64,000 nt of DNA from Cherax quadricarinatus (GCF_038502225.1 NC_091383.1:3423235-3487234), one strand, 5' to 3'. Shown: positions 21,001-33,935, counted from the stretch's first letter. Notes: generated from the sequence alone by a model not told the origin. Numbers and translations: made by a program.

Positions 21001-24000
21001 GTAGAGTGAACTATCAGCCCCCAGCTTGAAGGTAGAGTGAACTATCAGCCCCCAGCTTGAAGGTAGAGTGAACTATCAGCCCCCAGCTTGAAGGTACAGT
21101 GAACTATCAGCCCCCAGCTTGAAGGTACAGTGAACTATCAGCCCCCAGCTTGAAGGTACAGTGAACTATCAGCCCCCAGCTTGAAGGTACAGTGAACTAT
21201 CAGCCCCCAGCTTGAAGGTACACTGAACTATCAGCCCCCAGCTTGAAGGTACAGTGAACTATCAGCCCCAGCTTGAAGGTACAATGAACTATCAGCCCCC
21301 AGCTTGAAGGTAGAGTGAACTATCAGCCCCCAGCTTGAAGGTACACTGAACTATCAGCCCCCAGCTTGAAGGTACAGTGAACTATCAGCCCCAGCTTGAA
21401 GGAACAGTGAACTATCAGCCCCCAGCTTGAAGGTACAGTGAACTACCAGCCCCCAGCTTGAAGGTACATTGAACTATCAGCCCCCAGCTTGAAGGTACAG
21501 TGAACTATCAGCCCCCAGCTTGAAGGTACAGTGAACTATCAGGCCCCAGCTTGAAGGTACAGTGAACTATCAGCCCCCAGCTTGAAGGTACAGTGAACTA
21601 TCAGCCCCCAGCTTGAAGGTACAGTGAACTATCAGCCCCCAGCTTGAAGGTACAGTGAACTATCAGCCCCCAGCTTGAAGGTACAGTGAACTATCAGCCC
21701 CCAGCTTGAAGGTACAGTGAACTATCAGCCCCCAGCTTGAAGGTAGAGTGAACTCTCAGCCCCCAGCTTGAAGGTACAGTGAACTATCAGCCCCCAGCTT
21801 GAAGGTAGTGAACTATCAGCCTCCAGCTTGAAGGTACAGTGAACTATCAGCCCCCAGCTTGAAGGTACAGTGAACTATCAGCCCCCAGCTTGAAGGTACA
21901 GTGAACTATCAGCCCCCAGCTTGAAGGTAGAGTGAACTATCAGCCCCCAGCTTGAAGGTACAGTGAACTATCAGCCCCCAGCTTGAAGGTAAGTGAACTA
22001 CCAGCCCCCAGCTTGAAGGTGAACTATCAGCCCCCAGCTTGAAGGTACAGTGAACTATCAGCCCCCAGCACTGAACTATCAGCCCCCAGCTTGAAGGTAC
22101 AGTGAACTATCAGCCCCCAGCTTGAAGGTAAGTGAACTATCAGCCCCCAGCTTGTCAGCACTCCAGCACAGTGAACTATCAACTATCAGAACTATCCCCC
22201 AGCTTGAAGGTACAGTGAACTATCAGCCCCCAGCTTGAAGGTAGAGTGAACTATCAGCCCCCAGCTTGAAGGTACAGTGAACTATCAGCCCCCAGCTTGA
22301 AGGTACAGTGAACTATCAGCCCCCAGCTTGAAGGTACAGTGAACTATCAGCCCCCAGCAGTGAACTATCAGCCCCAGCTTGAAGGTACAGTGAACTATCA
22401 GCCCCCAGCTTGAAGGTACAGTGAACTATCAGCCCCCAGCTTGAAGGTACACTGAACTATCAGCCCCCAGCTTGAAGGTAGATTGAACTATCAGCCTCCA
22501 GCTTGAAGGTACACTGAACTATCAGCCCCCAGCTTGAAGGTAGAGTGAACTATCAGCCCCCAGCTTGAAGGTACAGTGAACTATCAGCCCCCAGCTTGAA
22601 GGTACAGAGAACTGTCAGCCCCCAGCTTGAAGGTACAGTGAACTATCAGCCCCCAGCTTGAAGGTACAGTGAACTATCAGCCCCCAGCTTGAAGGTACAG
22701 TGAACTATCAGCCCCCAGCTTGAAGGTACAGTGAACTATCAGCCCCCAGCTTGAAGGTACAGTGAACTATCAGCCCCCAGCTTGAAGGTAGCTTGAAGGT
22801 GAACTATCAGCCCCCAGCTTGAAGGTAGCTTGAAGTACACTGAACTATCAGCCCCCAGCTTGAAGGTACAGTGAACTATCAGCCCCCAGCTTGTAAGTGA
22901 ACTATAGCTTGAAGGTAGAGTGAACTATCAGCCTCCAGCTTGAAGGTACAGTGAACTATCAGCCCCCAGCTTGAAGGTAGAGTGAACTATGAGCCCCCAG
23001 CTTGAAGGTACAGTGAACTATCAGCCCCCAGCTTGAAGGTACAGTGAACTATCAGCCCCCAGCTTGAAGGTACACTGAACTATCAGCCCCCAGCTTGAAG
23101 GTAGAGTGAACTATCAGCCCCCAGCTTGAAGGTAGCAGTGAACTATGAGCCCCCAGCTTTAAGGTACAGTGAACTATCAGCCCCCAGCTTGAAGGTACAG
23201 TGAACTATCAGCCCCCAGCTTGAAGGTACAGTGAACTATCAGCCCCCAGCTTGAACTATCAGCCCCCAGCTTGAAGGTACAGTGAACTATCAGCCCCCAG
23301 CTTGAAGGTACAGTGAACTATCAGCCCCCAGCTTGAAGGTACAGTGAACTATCAGCCCCCAGCTTGAAGGTACAGTGAACTATCAGCCCCCAGCTTGAAG
23401 GTACAGTGAACTATCAGCCCCCAGCTTGAAGGTACAGTGAACTATCAGCCCCCAGCTTGAAGGTACAGTGAACTATCAGCCCCCAGCTTGAAGGTAGAGT
23501 GAACTATCAGCCCCCAGCTTGAAGGTACAGTGAACTATCAGCCCCCAGCTTGAAGGTAGAGTGAACTATCAGCCCCCAGCTTGAAGGTACAGTGAACTAT
23601 CAGCCCCCAGCTTGAAGGTACAGTGAACTATCAGCCCCCAGCTTGAAGGTAGAGTGAACTATCAGCCCCCAGCTTGAAGGTACAGTGAACTATCAGCCCC
23701 CAGCTTGAAGGTACAGTGAACTATCAGCCCCCAGCTTGAAGGTACAGTGAACTATCAGCCCCCAGCTTGAAGGTACAGTGAGCCCCCACTTATCAGAACT
23801 ATCCCCCAGCTTGATGGTACAGTGAACTATCAGCCCCCAGCTTGAAGGTACAGTGAACTATCAGCCCCCAGCTTGAAGGTACAGTGAACTATCAGCCCCC
23901 AGCTTGAAGGTACAGTGAACTATCAGCCCCCAGCTTGAAGGTAGAGTGAACTATCAGCCCCCAGCTTGAAGGTACAGTGAACTATCAGCCCCCAGCTTGA

Positions 24001-27000
24001 AGGTAGAGTGAACTATCAGCCCCCAGCTTGAAGGTACAGTGAACTATCAGCCCCCAGCTTGAAGGTACAGTGAACTATCAGCCCCCAGCTTGAAGGTACA
24101 GTGAACTATCAGCCCCCAGCTTGAAGGTACAGTGAACTATCAGCCCCCAGCTTGAAGGTACAGTGAACTATCAGCCCCCAGCTTGAAGGTACAGTGAACT
24201 ATCAGCCCCCAGCTTGAAGGTACAGTGAACTATCAGCCCCCAGCTTGAAGGTACAGTGAACTATCAGCCCCCAGCTTGAAGGTACAGTGAACTATCAGCC
24301 CCCAGCTTGAAGGTACAGTGAACTATCAGCCCCCAGCTTGAAGGTACAGTGAACTATCAGCCCCCAGCTTGAAGGTACAGTGAACTATCAGCCCCCAGCT
24401 TGAAGGTAGAGTGAACTATCAGCCCCCAGCTTGAAGGTACAGTGAACTATCAGCCCCCAGCTTGAAGGTAGAGTGAACTATCAGCCCCCAGCTTGAAGGT
24501 AGAGTGAACTATCAGCCCCCAGCTTGAAGGTACAGTGAACTATCAGCCCCCAGCTTGAAGGTACAGTGAACTATCAGCCCCCAGCTTGAAGGTACAGTGA
24601 ACTATCAGCCCCCAGCTTGAAGGTACAGTGAACTATCAGCCCCCAGCTTGAAGGTACAGTGAACTATCAGCCCCCAGCTTGAAGGTACAGTGAACTATCA
24701 GCCCCCAGCTTGAAGGTAGAGTGAACTATCAGCCCCCAGCTTGAAGGTAGAGTGAACTATCAGCCCCCAGCTTGAAGGTACAGTGAACTATCAGCCCCCA
24801 GCTTGAAGGTACAGTGAACTATCAGCCCCCAGCTTGAAGGTACAGTGAACTATCAGCCCCCAGCTTGAAGGTACAGTGAACTATCAGCCCCCAGCTTGAA
24901 GGTACAGTGAACTATCAGCCCCCAGCTTGAAGGTACAGTGAACTATCAGGTGAAGGAGTGAACTCTCAGCCCCCAGCTTGAAGGTACAGTGAACTATCAG
25001 CCCCCAGCTTGAAGGTACAGTGAACTATCAGCCCCCAGCTTGAAGGTACAGTGAACTATCAGCCCCCAGCTTGAAGGTACAGTGAACTATCAGCCCCCAG
25101 CTTGAAGGTACAGTGAACTATCAGCCCCCAGCTTGAAGGTACAGTGAACTATCAGCCCCCAGCTTGAAGGTACAGTGAACTATCAGCCCCCAGCAGTGAA
25201 CTATCAGCCCCCAGCTTGAAGGTACAGTGAACTATCAGCCCCCAGCTTGAAGGTACAGTGAACTATCAGCCCCCAGCTTGAAGGTACAGTGAACTATCAG
25301 CCCCCAGCTTGAAGGTAAGTGAACTATCAGCCTCCAGCTTGAAGGTACAGTGAACTATCAGCCCCCAGCTTGAAGGTAGAGTGAACTATCAGCCCCCAGC
25401 TTGAAGGTACAGTGAACTATCAGCCCCCAGCTTGAAGGTAGAGTGAACTATCAGCCCCCAGCTTGAAGGTACAGTGAACTATCAGCCCCCAGCTTGAAGG
25501 TACAGTGAACTATCAGCCCCCAGCTTGAAGGTACAGTGAACTATCAGCCCCCAGCTTGAAGGTACAGTGAACTATCAGCCCCCAGCTTGAAGGAACTATA
25601 GCAGTGAACTATCAGCCCCCAGCTTGAAGGTACAGTGAACTATCAGTCCCCAGCTTGAAGGTACACTGAACTATCAGCCCCCAGCTTGAAGGTACAGTGA
25701 ACTATCAGCCCCCAGCTTGAAGGTACAGTGAACTATCAGCCCCCAGCTTGAAGGTACAGTGAACTATCAGCCCCCAGCTTGAAGGTCCAGTGAACTATCA
25801 GCCCCCAGCTTGAAGGTAGCTTGAAGTGAACTATCAGCCCCCAGCTTGAAGGTACAGTGAACTATCAGCCCCCAGCTTGAAGGTTGAACTATCAGCCTCC
25901 AGCTTGAAGGTACAGTGAACTATCAGCCCCCAGCTTGAAGGTACAGTGAACTATCAGCCCCCAGCTTGAAGGTACAGTGAACTATCAGCCCCCAGCTTGA
26001 AGGTACAGTGAACTATCAGCCCCCAGCTTGAAGGTACAGTGAACTATCAGCCCCCAGCTTGAAGGTACAGTGAACTATCAGCCCCCAGCTTGAAGGTACA
26101 GTGAACTATCAGCCCCCAGCTTGAAGGTACAGTGAACTATCAGCCCCCAGCTTGAAGGTAGAGTGAACTATCAGCCCCCAGCTTGAAGGTACAGTGAACT
26201 ATCAGCCCCCAGCTTGAAGGTAGAGTGAACTATCAGCCCCCAGCTTGAAGGTACAGTGAACTATCAGCCCCCAGCTTGAAGGTACAGTGAACTATCAGCC
26301 CCCAGCTTGAAGGTACAGTGAACTATCAGCCCCCAGCTTGAAGGTAGAGTGAACTATCAGCCCCCAGCTTGAAGGTACAGTGAACTATCAGCCCCCAGCT
26401 TGAAGGTACAGTGAACTATCAGCCCCCAGCTTGAAGGTACAGTGAACTATCAGCCCCCAGCTTGAAGGTACAGTGAACTATCAGCCCCCAGCTTGAAGGT
26501 ACTTGAAGGTACTGAACTATCAGCCCCCAGCTTGAAGGTAGAGTGAACTATCAGCCCCCAGCTTGAAGGTACACTGAACTATCAGCCCCCAGCTTGAAGG
26601 TACAGTGAACTATCAGCCCCCAGCTTGAAGGTACAGTGAACTATCAGCCCCCAGCTTGAAGGTACAGTGAACTATCAGCCCCCAGCTTGAAGGTACAGTG
26701 AACTATCAGCCCCCAGCTTGAAGGTACAGTGAACTATCAGCCCCCAGCTTGAAGGTACAGTGAACTATCAGCCCCCAGCTTGAAGGTACAGTGAACTATC
26801 AGCCCCCAGCTTGAAGGTACAGTGAACTATCAGCCCCCAGCTTGAAGGTACAGTGAACTATCAGCCCCCAGCTTGAAGGTACAGTGAACTATCAGCCCCC
26901 AGCTTGAAGGTACAGTGAACTATCAGCCCCCAGCTTGAAGGTACAGTGAACTATCAGCCCCCAGCTTGAAGGTACAGTGAACTATCAGCCCCCAGCTTGA

Positions 27001-29668
27001 AGGTACAGTGAACTATCAGCCCCCAGCTTGAAGGTACAGTGAACTATCAGCCCCCAGCTTGAAGGTACAGTGAACTATCAGCCCCCAGCTTGAAGGTACA
27101 GTGAACTATCAGCCCCCAGCTTGAAGGTACAGTGAACTATCAGCCCCCAGCTTGAAGGTACAGTGAACTATCAGCCCCCAGCTTGAAGGTACAGTGAACT
27201 ATCAGCCCCCAGCTTGAAGGTACAGTGAACTATCAGCCCCCAGCTTGAAGGTACAGTGAACTATCAGCCCCCAGCTTGAAGGTACAGTGAACTATCAGCC
27301 CCCAGCTTGAAGGTACAGTGAACTATCAGCCCCCAGCTTGAAGGTACAGTGAACTATCAGCCCCCAGCTTGAAGGTACAGTGAACTATCAGCCCCCAGCT
27401 TGAAGGTACAGTGAACTATCAGCCCCCAGCTTGAAGGTACAGTGAACTATCAGCCCCCAGCTTGAAGGTACAGTGAACTATCAGCCCCCAGCTTGAAGGT
27501 ACAGTGAACTATCAGCCCCCAGTAGCCCCCAGCTTGAAGGTACAGTGAACTATCAGCCCCCAGCTTGAAGGTAGCTTGAAGGTAGTGAACTATCAGCCCC
27601 CAGCTTGAAGGTACAGTGAACTATCAGCCCCCAGCTTGAAGGTACAGTGAACTATCACCCCCCAGCTTGAAGGTACAGTGAACTATCAGCCCCCAGCTTG
27701 AAGGTACAGTGAACTATCAGCCCCCAGCTTGAAGGTAGGTAGAGTGAACTATCAGCCCCCAGCTTGAAGGTACAGTGAACTATCAGCCCCCAGCTTGAAG
27801 GTACAGTGAACTATCAGCCCCCAGCTTGAAGGTACAGTGAACTATCAGCCCCCAGCTTGAAGGTACAGTGAACTATCAGCCCCCAGCTTGAAGGTACAGT
27901 GAACTATCAGCCCCCAGCTTGAAGGTACACTGAACTATCAGCCCCCAGCTTGAAGGTACAGTGAACTATCAGCCCCCAGCTTGAAGGAACAGTGAACTAT
28001 CAGCCCCCAGCTTGAAGGTACAGTGAACTACCAGCCCCCAGCTTGAAGGTACATTGAACTATCAGCCCCCAGCTTGAACTAAGCCCCAGCTTAGGTACAG
28101 TGAACTATCAGCCCCCAGCTTGAAGGACAGTGAACTATCACAGCTTGAAGGTAGAGTGAACTATCAGCCCCCAGCTTGAAGGTACAGTGAACTATCAGCC
28201 CCCAGCTTGAAGGTACAGTGAACTATCAGCCCCCAGCTTGAAGGTACAGTGAACTATCAGCCCCCAGCTTGAAGGTACAGTGAACTCTCAGCCCCCAGCT
28301 TGAAGGTACAGTGAACTATCAGCCCCCAGCTTGAAGGTAGTGAACTATCAGCCCCCAGCTTGAAGGTAGAGTGAACTATCAGCCTCCAGCTTGAAGGTAC
28401 AGTGAACTATCAGCCCCCAGCTTGAAGGTACAGTGAACTATCAGCCCCCAGCTTGAAGGTACAGTGAACTATCAGCCCCCAGCTTGAAGGTAGAGTGAAC
28501 TATCAGCCCCCAGCTTGAAGGTACAGTGAACTATCAGCCCCCAGCTTGAAGGTAGAGTGAACTATCAGCCCCCAGCTTGAAGGTACACTGAACTATCAGC
28601 CCCCAGCTTGAAGGTACAGTGTAGTGAACTATCCCCCAGCTTTAAGGTAGAGTGAACTATCAGCCCCCAGCTTGAAGGTACAGTGAACTATCAGCCCCCA
28701 GCTTGAAGGTACAGTGAACTATCAGCCCCCAGCTTGAAGGTAGAGTGAACTATCAGCCCCCAGCTTGAAGGTACAGTGAACTATCAGCCCCCAGCTTGAA
28801 GGTACAGTGAACTATCAGCCCCCAGCTTGAAGGTACAGTGAACTATCAGCCCCCAGCTTGAAGGTACACTGAACTATCAGCCCCCAGCTTGAAGGTAGAG
28901 TGAACTATCAGCCTCCAGCTTGAAGGTACACTGAACTATCAGCCCCCAGCTTGAAGGTACAGTGAACTATCAGCCCCCAGCTTGAAGGTAGAGTGAACTA
29001 TCAGCCCCCAGCTTGAAGGTACAGAGAACTATCAGCCCCCAGCTTGAAGGTACAGTGAACTATCAGCCCCCAGCTTGAAGGTAGAGTGAACTATCAGCCC
29101 CCAGCTTGAAGGTACAGTGAACTATCAGCCCCCAGCTTGAAGGTACAGTGAACTATCAGCCCCCAGCTTGAAGGTACAGTGAACTATCAGCCCCCAGCTT
29201 GAAGGTACAGTGAACTATCAGCCCCCAGCTTGAAGGTACAGTGAACTATCAGCCCCCAGCTTGAAGGTACAGTGAACTATCAGCCCCCAGCTTGAAGGTA
29301 CACTGAACTATCAGCCTCCAGCTTGAAGGTTCAGTGAACTATCAGCCCCCAGCTTGAAGGTACAGTGAACTATCAGCCCCCAGCTTGAAGGTACAGTGAA
29401 CTATCAGCCCCCAGCTTGAAGGTAGAGTGAACTATCAGCCCCCAGCTTGAAGGTAGAGTGAACTATCAGCCCCCAGCTTGAAGGTAGAGTGAACTATCAG
29501 CCCCCAGCTTGAAGGTACAGTGAACTATCAGCCCCCAGCTTGAAGGTACAGTGAACTATCAGCCCCCAGCTTGAAGGTACAGTGAACTATCAGCCCCCAG
29601 CTTGAAGGTACAGTGAACTATCAGCCCCCAGCTTGAAGGTACAGTGAACTATCAGCCCCCAGCTTGAA
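18095..29668. repeat. 31-bp satellite array, about 370 copies (11.6 kb)
   Basis: The unit contains AACTATCAGCCCCCAGCTTG followed by AAGGTACAGTG. Variants are GTAGAG, GTACAC and loss of one C. The array is very regular to about 21.8 kb. From there to 28.7 kb it is punctuated by truncated and scrambled units. A 434-bp block (14 units) is repeated in tandem around 20.4-21.25 kb. It begins directly at a LINE-A 3' end. Stops occur in the repeat and no coding potential is seen. About 40 bp including a G-run separates it from the next array. Confidence 0.98.
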
Positions 29669-29707
29669 GGGAGGCCAGGGGGGGGTCTGACACCAGCACG
29701 TTCTTCT

Positions 29708-31810
29708 AGACTAGCCCCTCAAGGAAGGTTCCTTGAGGCTTTTGAGGGGCTCTTGATCCAAGGCCCCTCAAGGAAGGTTCCTTGAGGCTGGTGGGGGCTC
29801 TTGATCCAAGGCCCCTCAAGGAAGGTTCCTTGATGCTGGTGAGGGGCTCTTGATCCAAGACCCCTCAAGGAAGGTTCCTTGATGCTGGTGAGGGGCTCTT
29901 GATCCAAGGTCCCTCAAGGAAGGTTACTTGATGCTGGTGAGGGGCTCTTGATCCAAGGTCCCTCAAGGAAGGTTCCTTGATGCTAGTGAGGGGCTCTTGA
30001 TCTAAGGCCCCTCAAGGGAGGTTCCTTGATGCTGGTGAGGGGCTCTTCATCCAAGGTCCCTCAAGGAAGGTTCCTTGATGCTGGTGAGGGGCTGTTGATC
30101 CAAGGCCCCTCAAGGAAGGTTCCTTGAGGCTGGTGGGGGGCTCTTGGTCCAAGGCCCCTCAAGGAAGGTTCCTTGATGCTGGTGAGGGGCTCTTGATCCA
30201 AGGCCCCTCAAGGAAGGTTCCTTGATGCTGGTGAGGGGCTCTTGATCCAAGGCCCCTCAAGAAAGGTTCCTTGATGCTGGTGAGGGGCTCTTGATCCAAG
30301 GTCCCTCAAGGAAGGTTCCTTGATGCTGGTGAGGGGCTCTTGATCCAAGGCCCCTCAAGGAAGGTTCCTTGATGCTGGTGAGGGGCTCTTATTCCAAGAC
30401 CCCTTAAGGAAGATTCCTTGATGTTGGTGAGGGGCTCTTGATCCAAGACCCCTCAAGAAAGGTTCCTTGATGCTGGTGAGGGGCTCTTGATCCAAGACCC
30501 CTCAAGGAAGGTTCCTTGATGCTGGTGAGGGGCTCTTGATCCAAGGCCCTTCAAGGAAGGTTCCTTGATGCTGGTGAGGGGCTCTTGATCCAAGACCCCT
30601 CAAGGAAGGTTCCTTGATGCTGGTGAGGGGCTCTTGATCCAAGGCCCCTCAAGGAAGGTTCCTTGATGCTGGTGAGGGGCTCTTGATCCAAGGCCCTTCA
30701 AGGAAGGTTCCTTGATGCTGGTGAGGGGCTCTTGATCCAAGGTCCCTCAAGGAAGGTTCCTTGATGCTGGTGAGGAGCTCTTGATCCAAGGTCCCTCAAG
30801 GAAGGTTCCTTGATGCTGGTGAGGGGCTGTTGATCCAAGGCCCCTCAAGGAAGGTTCCTTGATGCTGGTGAGGGACTCTTGATCCAAGGTCCCTCAAGGA
30901 AGGTTCCTTGATGCTGGTGAGGGGCTCTTGATCCAAGGTCCCTCAAGGAAGGTTCCTTGATGCTGGTGAGGGGCTCTTGATCCAAGGTCCCTCAAGGAAG
31001 GTTCCTTGATGCTGGTGAGCTCTTGATCCAAGGTCCCTCAAGGAAGGTTCCTTGATGCTGGTAAGGGGCTCTTGATCCAAGGCCCCTCAAGGAAGGTTCC
31101 TTGATGCTGGTTAGGGGCTCTTGATCCAAGGCCCCTCAAGGAAGGTTCCTTGATTCTGGTGAGGGGCTCTTGATCCAAGGCCCTTCAAGGAAGGTTCCTT
31201 GATGCTGGTGAGGGGCTCTTGATCCAAGGTCCCTCAGGGAAGGTTCCTTGATGCTGGTGAGGAGCTCTTGATCCAAGGTCCCTCAAGGAAGGTTCCTTGA
31301 TGCTGGTGAGGGGCTGTTGATCCAAGGCCCCTCAAGGAAGGTTCCTTGATGCTGGTGAGGGACTCTTGATCCAAGGTCCCTCAAGGAAGGTTCCTTGATG
31401 CTGGTGAGGGGCTCTTGATCCAAGGTCCCTCAAGGAAGGTTCCTTGATGCTGGTGAGGGGCTCTTGATCCAAGGTCCCTCAAGGAAGGTTCCTTGATGCT
31501 GGTGAGGAGCTCTTGATCCAAGGTCCCTCAAGGAAGGTTCCTTGATGCTGGTAAGGGGCTCTTGATCCAAGGCCCCTCAAGGAAGGTTCCTTGATGCTGG
31601 TGAGGGGCTCTTGATCCAAGGTCCCTCAAGGAAGGTTCCTTGATGCTGGTGATGGGCTCTTGATCCAAGGTCCCTTAAGGAAGGTTCCTTGATGCTGGTG
31701 AGGGGCTCTTGATCCAAGGTCCCTCAAGGAAGGTTCCTTGATGCTGGTGAGGGGCTCTTGATCCAAGGTCCCTCAAGGAAGGTTCCTTGATGCTGGTGAG
31801 GGGCTCTTGA
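29708..31810. repeat. 49-bp array (about 43 copies) expanded inside SINE-T
   Basis: The unit is GGTTCCTTGATGCTGG, TGAGGGGCTCTTGATCC, then AAGGCCCCTCAAGGAA. Ordinary SINE-T copies (57338-57462 plus; 58647-58808 and 59930-60085 minus) carry the same segment once. The array runs without a break into the rest of SINE-T (31811-31908). A 10-unit block is duplicated: the GAGGAGCTC and GGGCTGTTG variants recur 487 bp apart (30772/31259 and 30824/31311). Confidence 0.97.
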
Positions 31811-31908
31811 TATTGGGAATTGAACCTGTGCTCCAGTTCCCTGAGTACCCTCCATCCCCCTCCACAGGTGCTGTATAATCCTACTGGTTTAGCGCTTCAC
31901 CATTATTA
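31811..31908 (+). mobile_element. SINE-T 3' part
   Basis: Follows the array with the family order: ctgtgctccagttccc, gctgtataatcctactgg, tttagcgcttc, then an ATT-type tail. The tail is interrupted by the SINE-V insertion. Confidence 0.8.
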
Positions 31909-32206
31909 AGATAAGATAAGATAAGATTTTGTTCAGATTTTTAACCCCGGAGGGTTAGCCACCCAGGATAACCCAAGAAAGTCAGTGCGTCATCGAGGAC
32001 TGTAACTTATTTCCATTGGGGTCCTTAATCTTGTCCCCCAGAATGCGACCCACACCAGTCGACTAACACCCAGGTACCTATTTGCTGCTAGGTGAACAGG
32101 ACAACAGGTGTAAGGAAACGTGTCGAAATGTTTCCACCCGCCGGGAATCGAACCCGGGCCCTCCGTGTGTGAAGCGGGAGCTTTAGCCACCAGGCCACCG
32201 GGCCAC
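31909..32206 (-). mobile_element. SINE-V, copy 2 (tRNA-derived)
   Basis: Near-identical to 17024-17326. B box GGTTCGATTCC on the minus strand (plus 32144-32154), a tRNA-Val-like anticodon loop and a (TTATC)n tail. It appears inserted into the simple tail of SINE-T: ATT repeats flank both sides. Confidence 0.88.
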
Positions 32207-32249
32207 ACAATAATAGTGTCTCCATTAATATTGCTTAAGGAATACTCAT

Positions 32250-32528
32250 TGAATTCAGGGATCTTTAAGGTGCAGACAGGGATACTAATACCATCTAAAT
32301 ACTTGCAGGAATAAGTCCTTCACTGCACGTGGGATCTTGAAGAGAGGGACCAGAGGTATCTAGGTTTGCTTAGGCAGAATCGGGGGATTTCTAGTAGCAT
32401 ATTCTCCACCTCCAGGTAAGTCAGTCCTTTGCGCATGTAGTTAGGAATTTCTTGCAAGGTCAATTTACATATGGAAATGTGTCCTAAAAGCCATTTGTGA
32501 GATTGAGATGACTAATTTCAGGGTGTCT
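32250..32528 (+). repeat. Diverged distal part of the inverted-repeat element family
   Basis: It parallels the outer end of arm 2 (about 7115-7370): ttgcaggaat, tgcac.tgg, aagtcagtccttt, tttcttgcaa, gtcctaaaagcca.ttgtgag in the same order. Together with 16645-16845 it shows both ends of this family outside the inverted repeat. Confidence 0.55.
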
Positions 32529-32729
32529 GTGTCTACAGTCTTCAAGAAGGTGCTGGACAGGCATCTAAAGTCAGTACCTGACCAGCTGGGCTGTGGTTCG
32601 TACGTCGGGTTGCATGCGGCCAGCAGTAACAGCCTGGTTGATCAGACCCTGAGTCAACATGAGGCCTTGTCACAGACCGGGCCGTGGGGGCGTTGACCCC
32701 TGAAACCCTCTCCAGGTAAACTCCAGGTA
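32529..32729 (+). mobile_element. LINE-A 3' terminal fragment
   Basis: Matches the last 50 codons and 3' end of LINE-A, ending CAGGTAAACTCCAGGTAT. 5'-truncated. One internal change gives GAGTCAACATGAGGCC in place of the usual GATCCACCAGGAGGCC. Confidence 0.85.
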
Positions 32730-32802
32730 TACATTACTTGCTAGGGTGAGTATCACACAAGGAGGCTCCATACACAATTTCCACAGATGCAATGCCCCAA
32801 GT

Positions 32803-32930
32803 AAGTAAGTAAGTTTATTCAGGTATACACAAATACAGTTACATAGAATTATCATACATAGCAGCATATGTATAGAGAACCTGGGATAACCCAAAAAGTC
32901 AGACAGAGTGACTTATTTCCATTCTAAGAT
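32803..32930 (-). repeat. SINE or LINE 3' end with (TTAC)n tail
   Basis: On the minus strand it ends GTATACCTGAATAAACTTAC. A plus-strand sister is at 46068-46196. It shares the gggttatcc..g segment with SINE-V but has a different tail. Confidence 0.6.
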
Positions 32931-33115
32931 CTGGAATTCATTGCCCGAACCAGCAAAAGGTTCTCTGTCTGTCAATCAATTTACAACTGTTATTAAAAGT
33001 CCCCATCTCTTAAATATAACTATACAAATCATAGAACTAATGACTAGTGTGAGTGGCATCCTGGGGGACAAAATAATCCTAATTTGCCAGACATGCTTTG
33101 TATAACCAGGGACTT
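32915..33115 (+). mobile_element. LINE 3' coding fragment, LINE-C-like
   Basis: Peptide KIWNSLPEPAKGS resembles the C-terminal RT tail of LINE-C (KIWNTLPENSKT at about 55617), followed by non-coding sequence. Strongly decayed. Confidence 0.5.
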
Positions 33116-33261
33116 CATATATAATATATCACTGATGTCACATATGGTCTGTATAAGTTGTATCATGAACTTGTAGAAATAGAGATTATTATTACTTAAC
33201 AAACCTAGGGAAGAAGCAGCAGCAAGAACATGTAAGAATATTTCAAAATATTTGGTAATGT

Positions 33262-33412
33262 CTCCATGGGGAAGTGGAACAGAATTCTTCCTCTGTAAGC
33301 CATGAATGTCGTAAGAGGCAACTAAAATGCCAGGAGCAAGGGGCTGATCCAAGAGAAACTTAAGTTTTTCTTTTTGGGCCACCCAGCCTCAGTGGGATAT
33401 GGCTGGTTTGTT
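33262..33412 (+). mobile_element. Short RTE-derived element fragment
   Basis: Contains CATGGGGAAGTGGAACAGAA and CTAAAATGCC from the LINE-B 5' UTR, joined directly to the LINE-B 3' UTR end (tttttctttttgggccacc). This is an internally deleted RTE copy. From 33413 to 33770 I see no gene, only scattered SINE-like scraps. Confidence 0.7.
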
Positions 33413-33771
33413 GAAAGATTATGATTTAGTAATGTGGCTACTCATTATTTGACACATTTCAATATGATGAATAGTGAAGGTGCTAGTTACTATCTACGAT
33501 GTTCTACTTAAAATTCTCGTACAGTTTTAATTTCCATGTCATGCTTTGCATGGCAGTAAAGTTTAAGGTGAGTTTGCATTGCATACTTGAGGCAGATACA
33601 GCAGCTGAGAAGTGACCACCCCAACCTGCACAACCACACTGCTACATACAGTTATCATACATAGTGTAAATTACCCACCATAACCTCAAAAAATCAGTGA
33701 CTTATTTCCATTGTGGTCTTTGTTTTCCATTAGGATCCTTGATTCCTATTGGGTTCTTGATTTTCATTATA

Positions 33772-33935
33772 CAGTGGACCCCCAGTTTTCATCCAGTGCA
33801 GAACTTGTACAATTCGGATTTCGAGCACTTTCGGCAAAATTTCCCCCGGGTTTTGTACGTCCGCTTGGAAATCGTCTGTTTCAGTCGTGTCCGCCTGGGC
33901 CGCTCATGCGTTCATGACTCACTCTTGGGCACATT
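33772..33935 (+). mobile_element. Tigger/mariner-like terminal fragment
   Basis: Begins TACAGTGGACCCCC after a TA, matching the terminal inverted repeat of the 203-bp MITEs at 47292 and 47999. The interior differs and no matching second end is found. Confidence 0.5.

Noticed and set aside
18095..29668. Array of nuclear-receptor half-sites (TGAACT in each unit)
   Set aside because: A 6-base match is expected by chance and copies follow from tandem duplication. No paired half-site arrangement is evident.
18095..31810. CRISPR-like array
   Set aside because: Direct repeats are contiguous without unique spacers, and the context is eukaryotic TEs.
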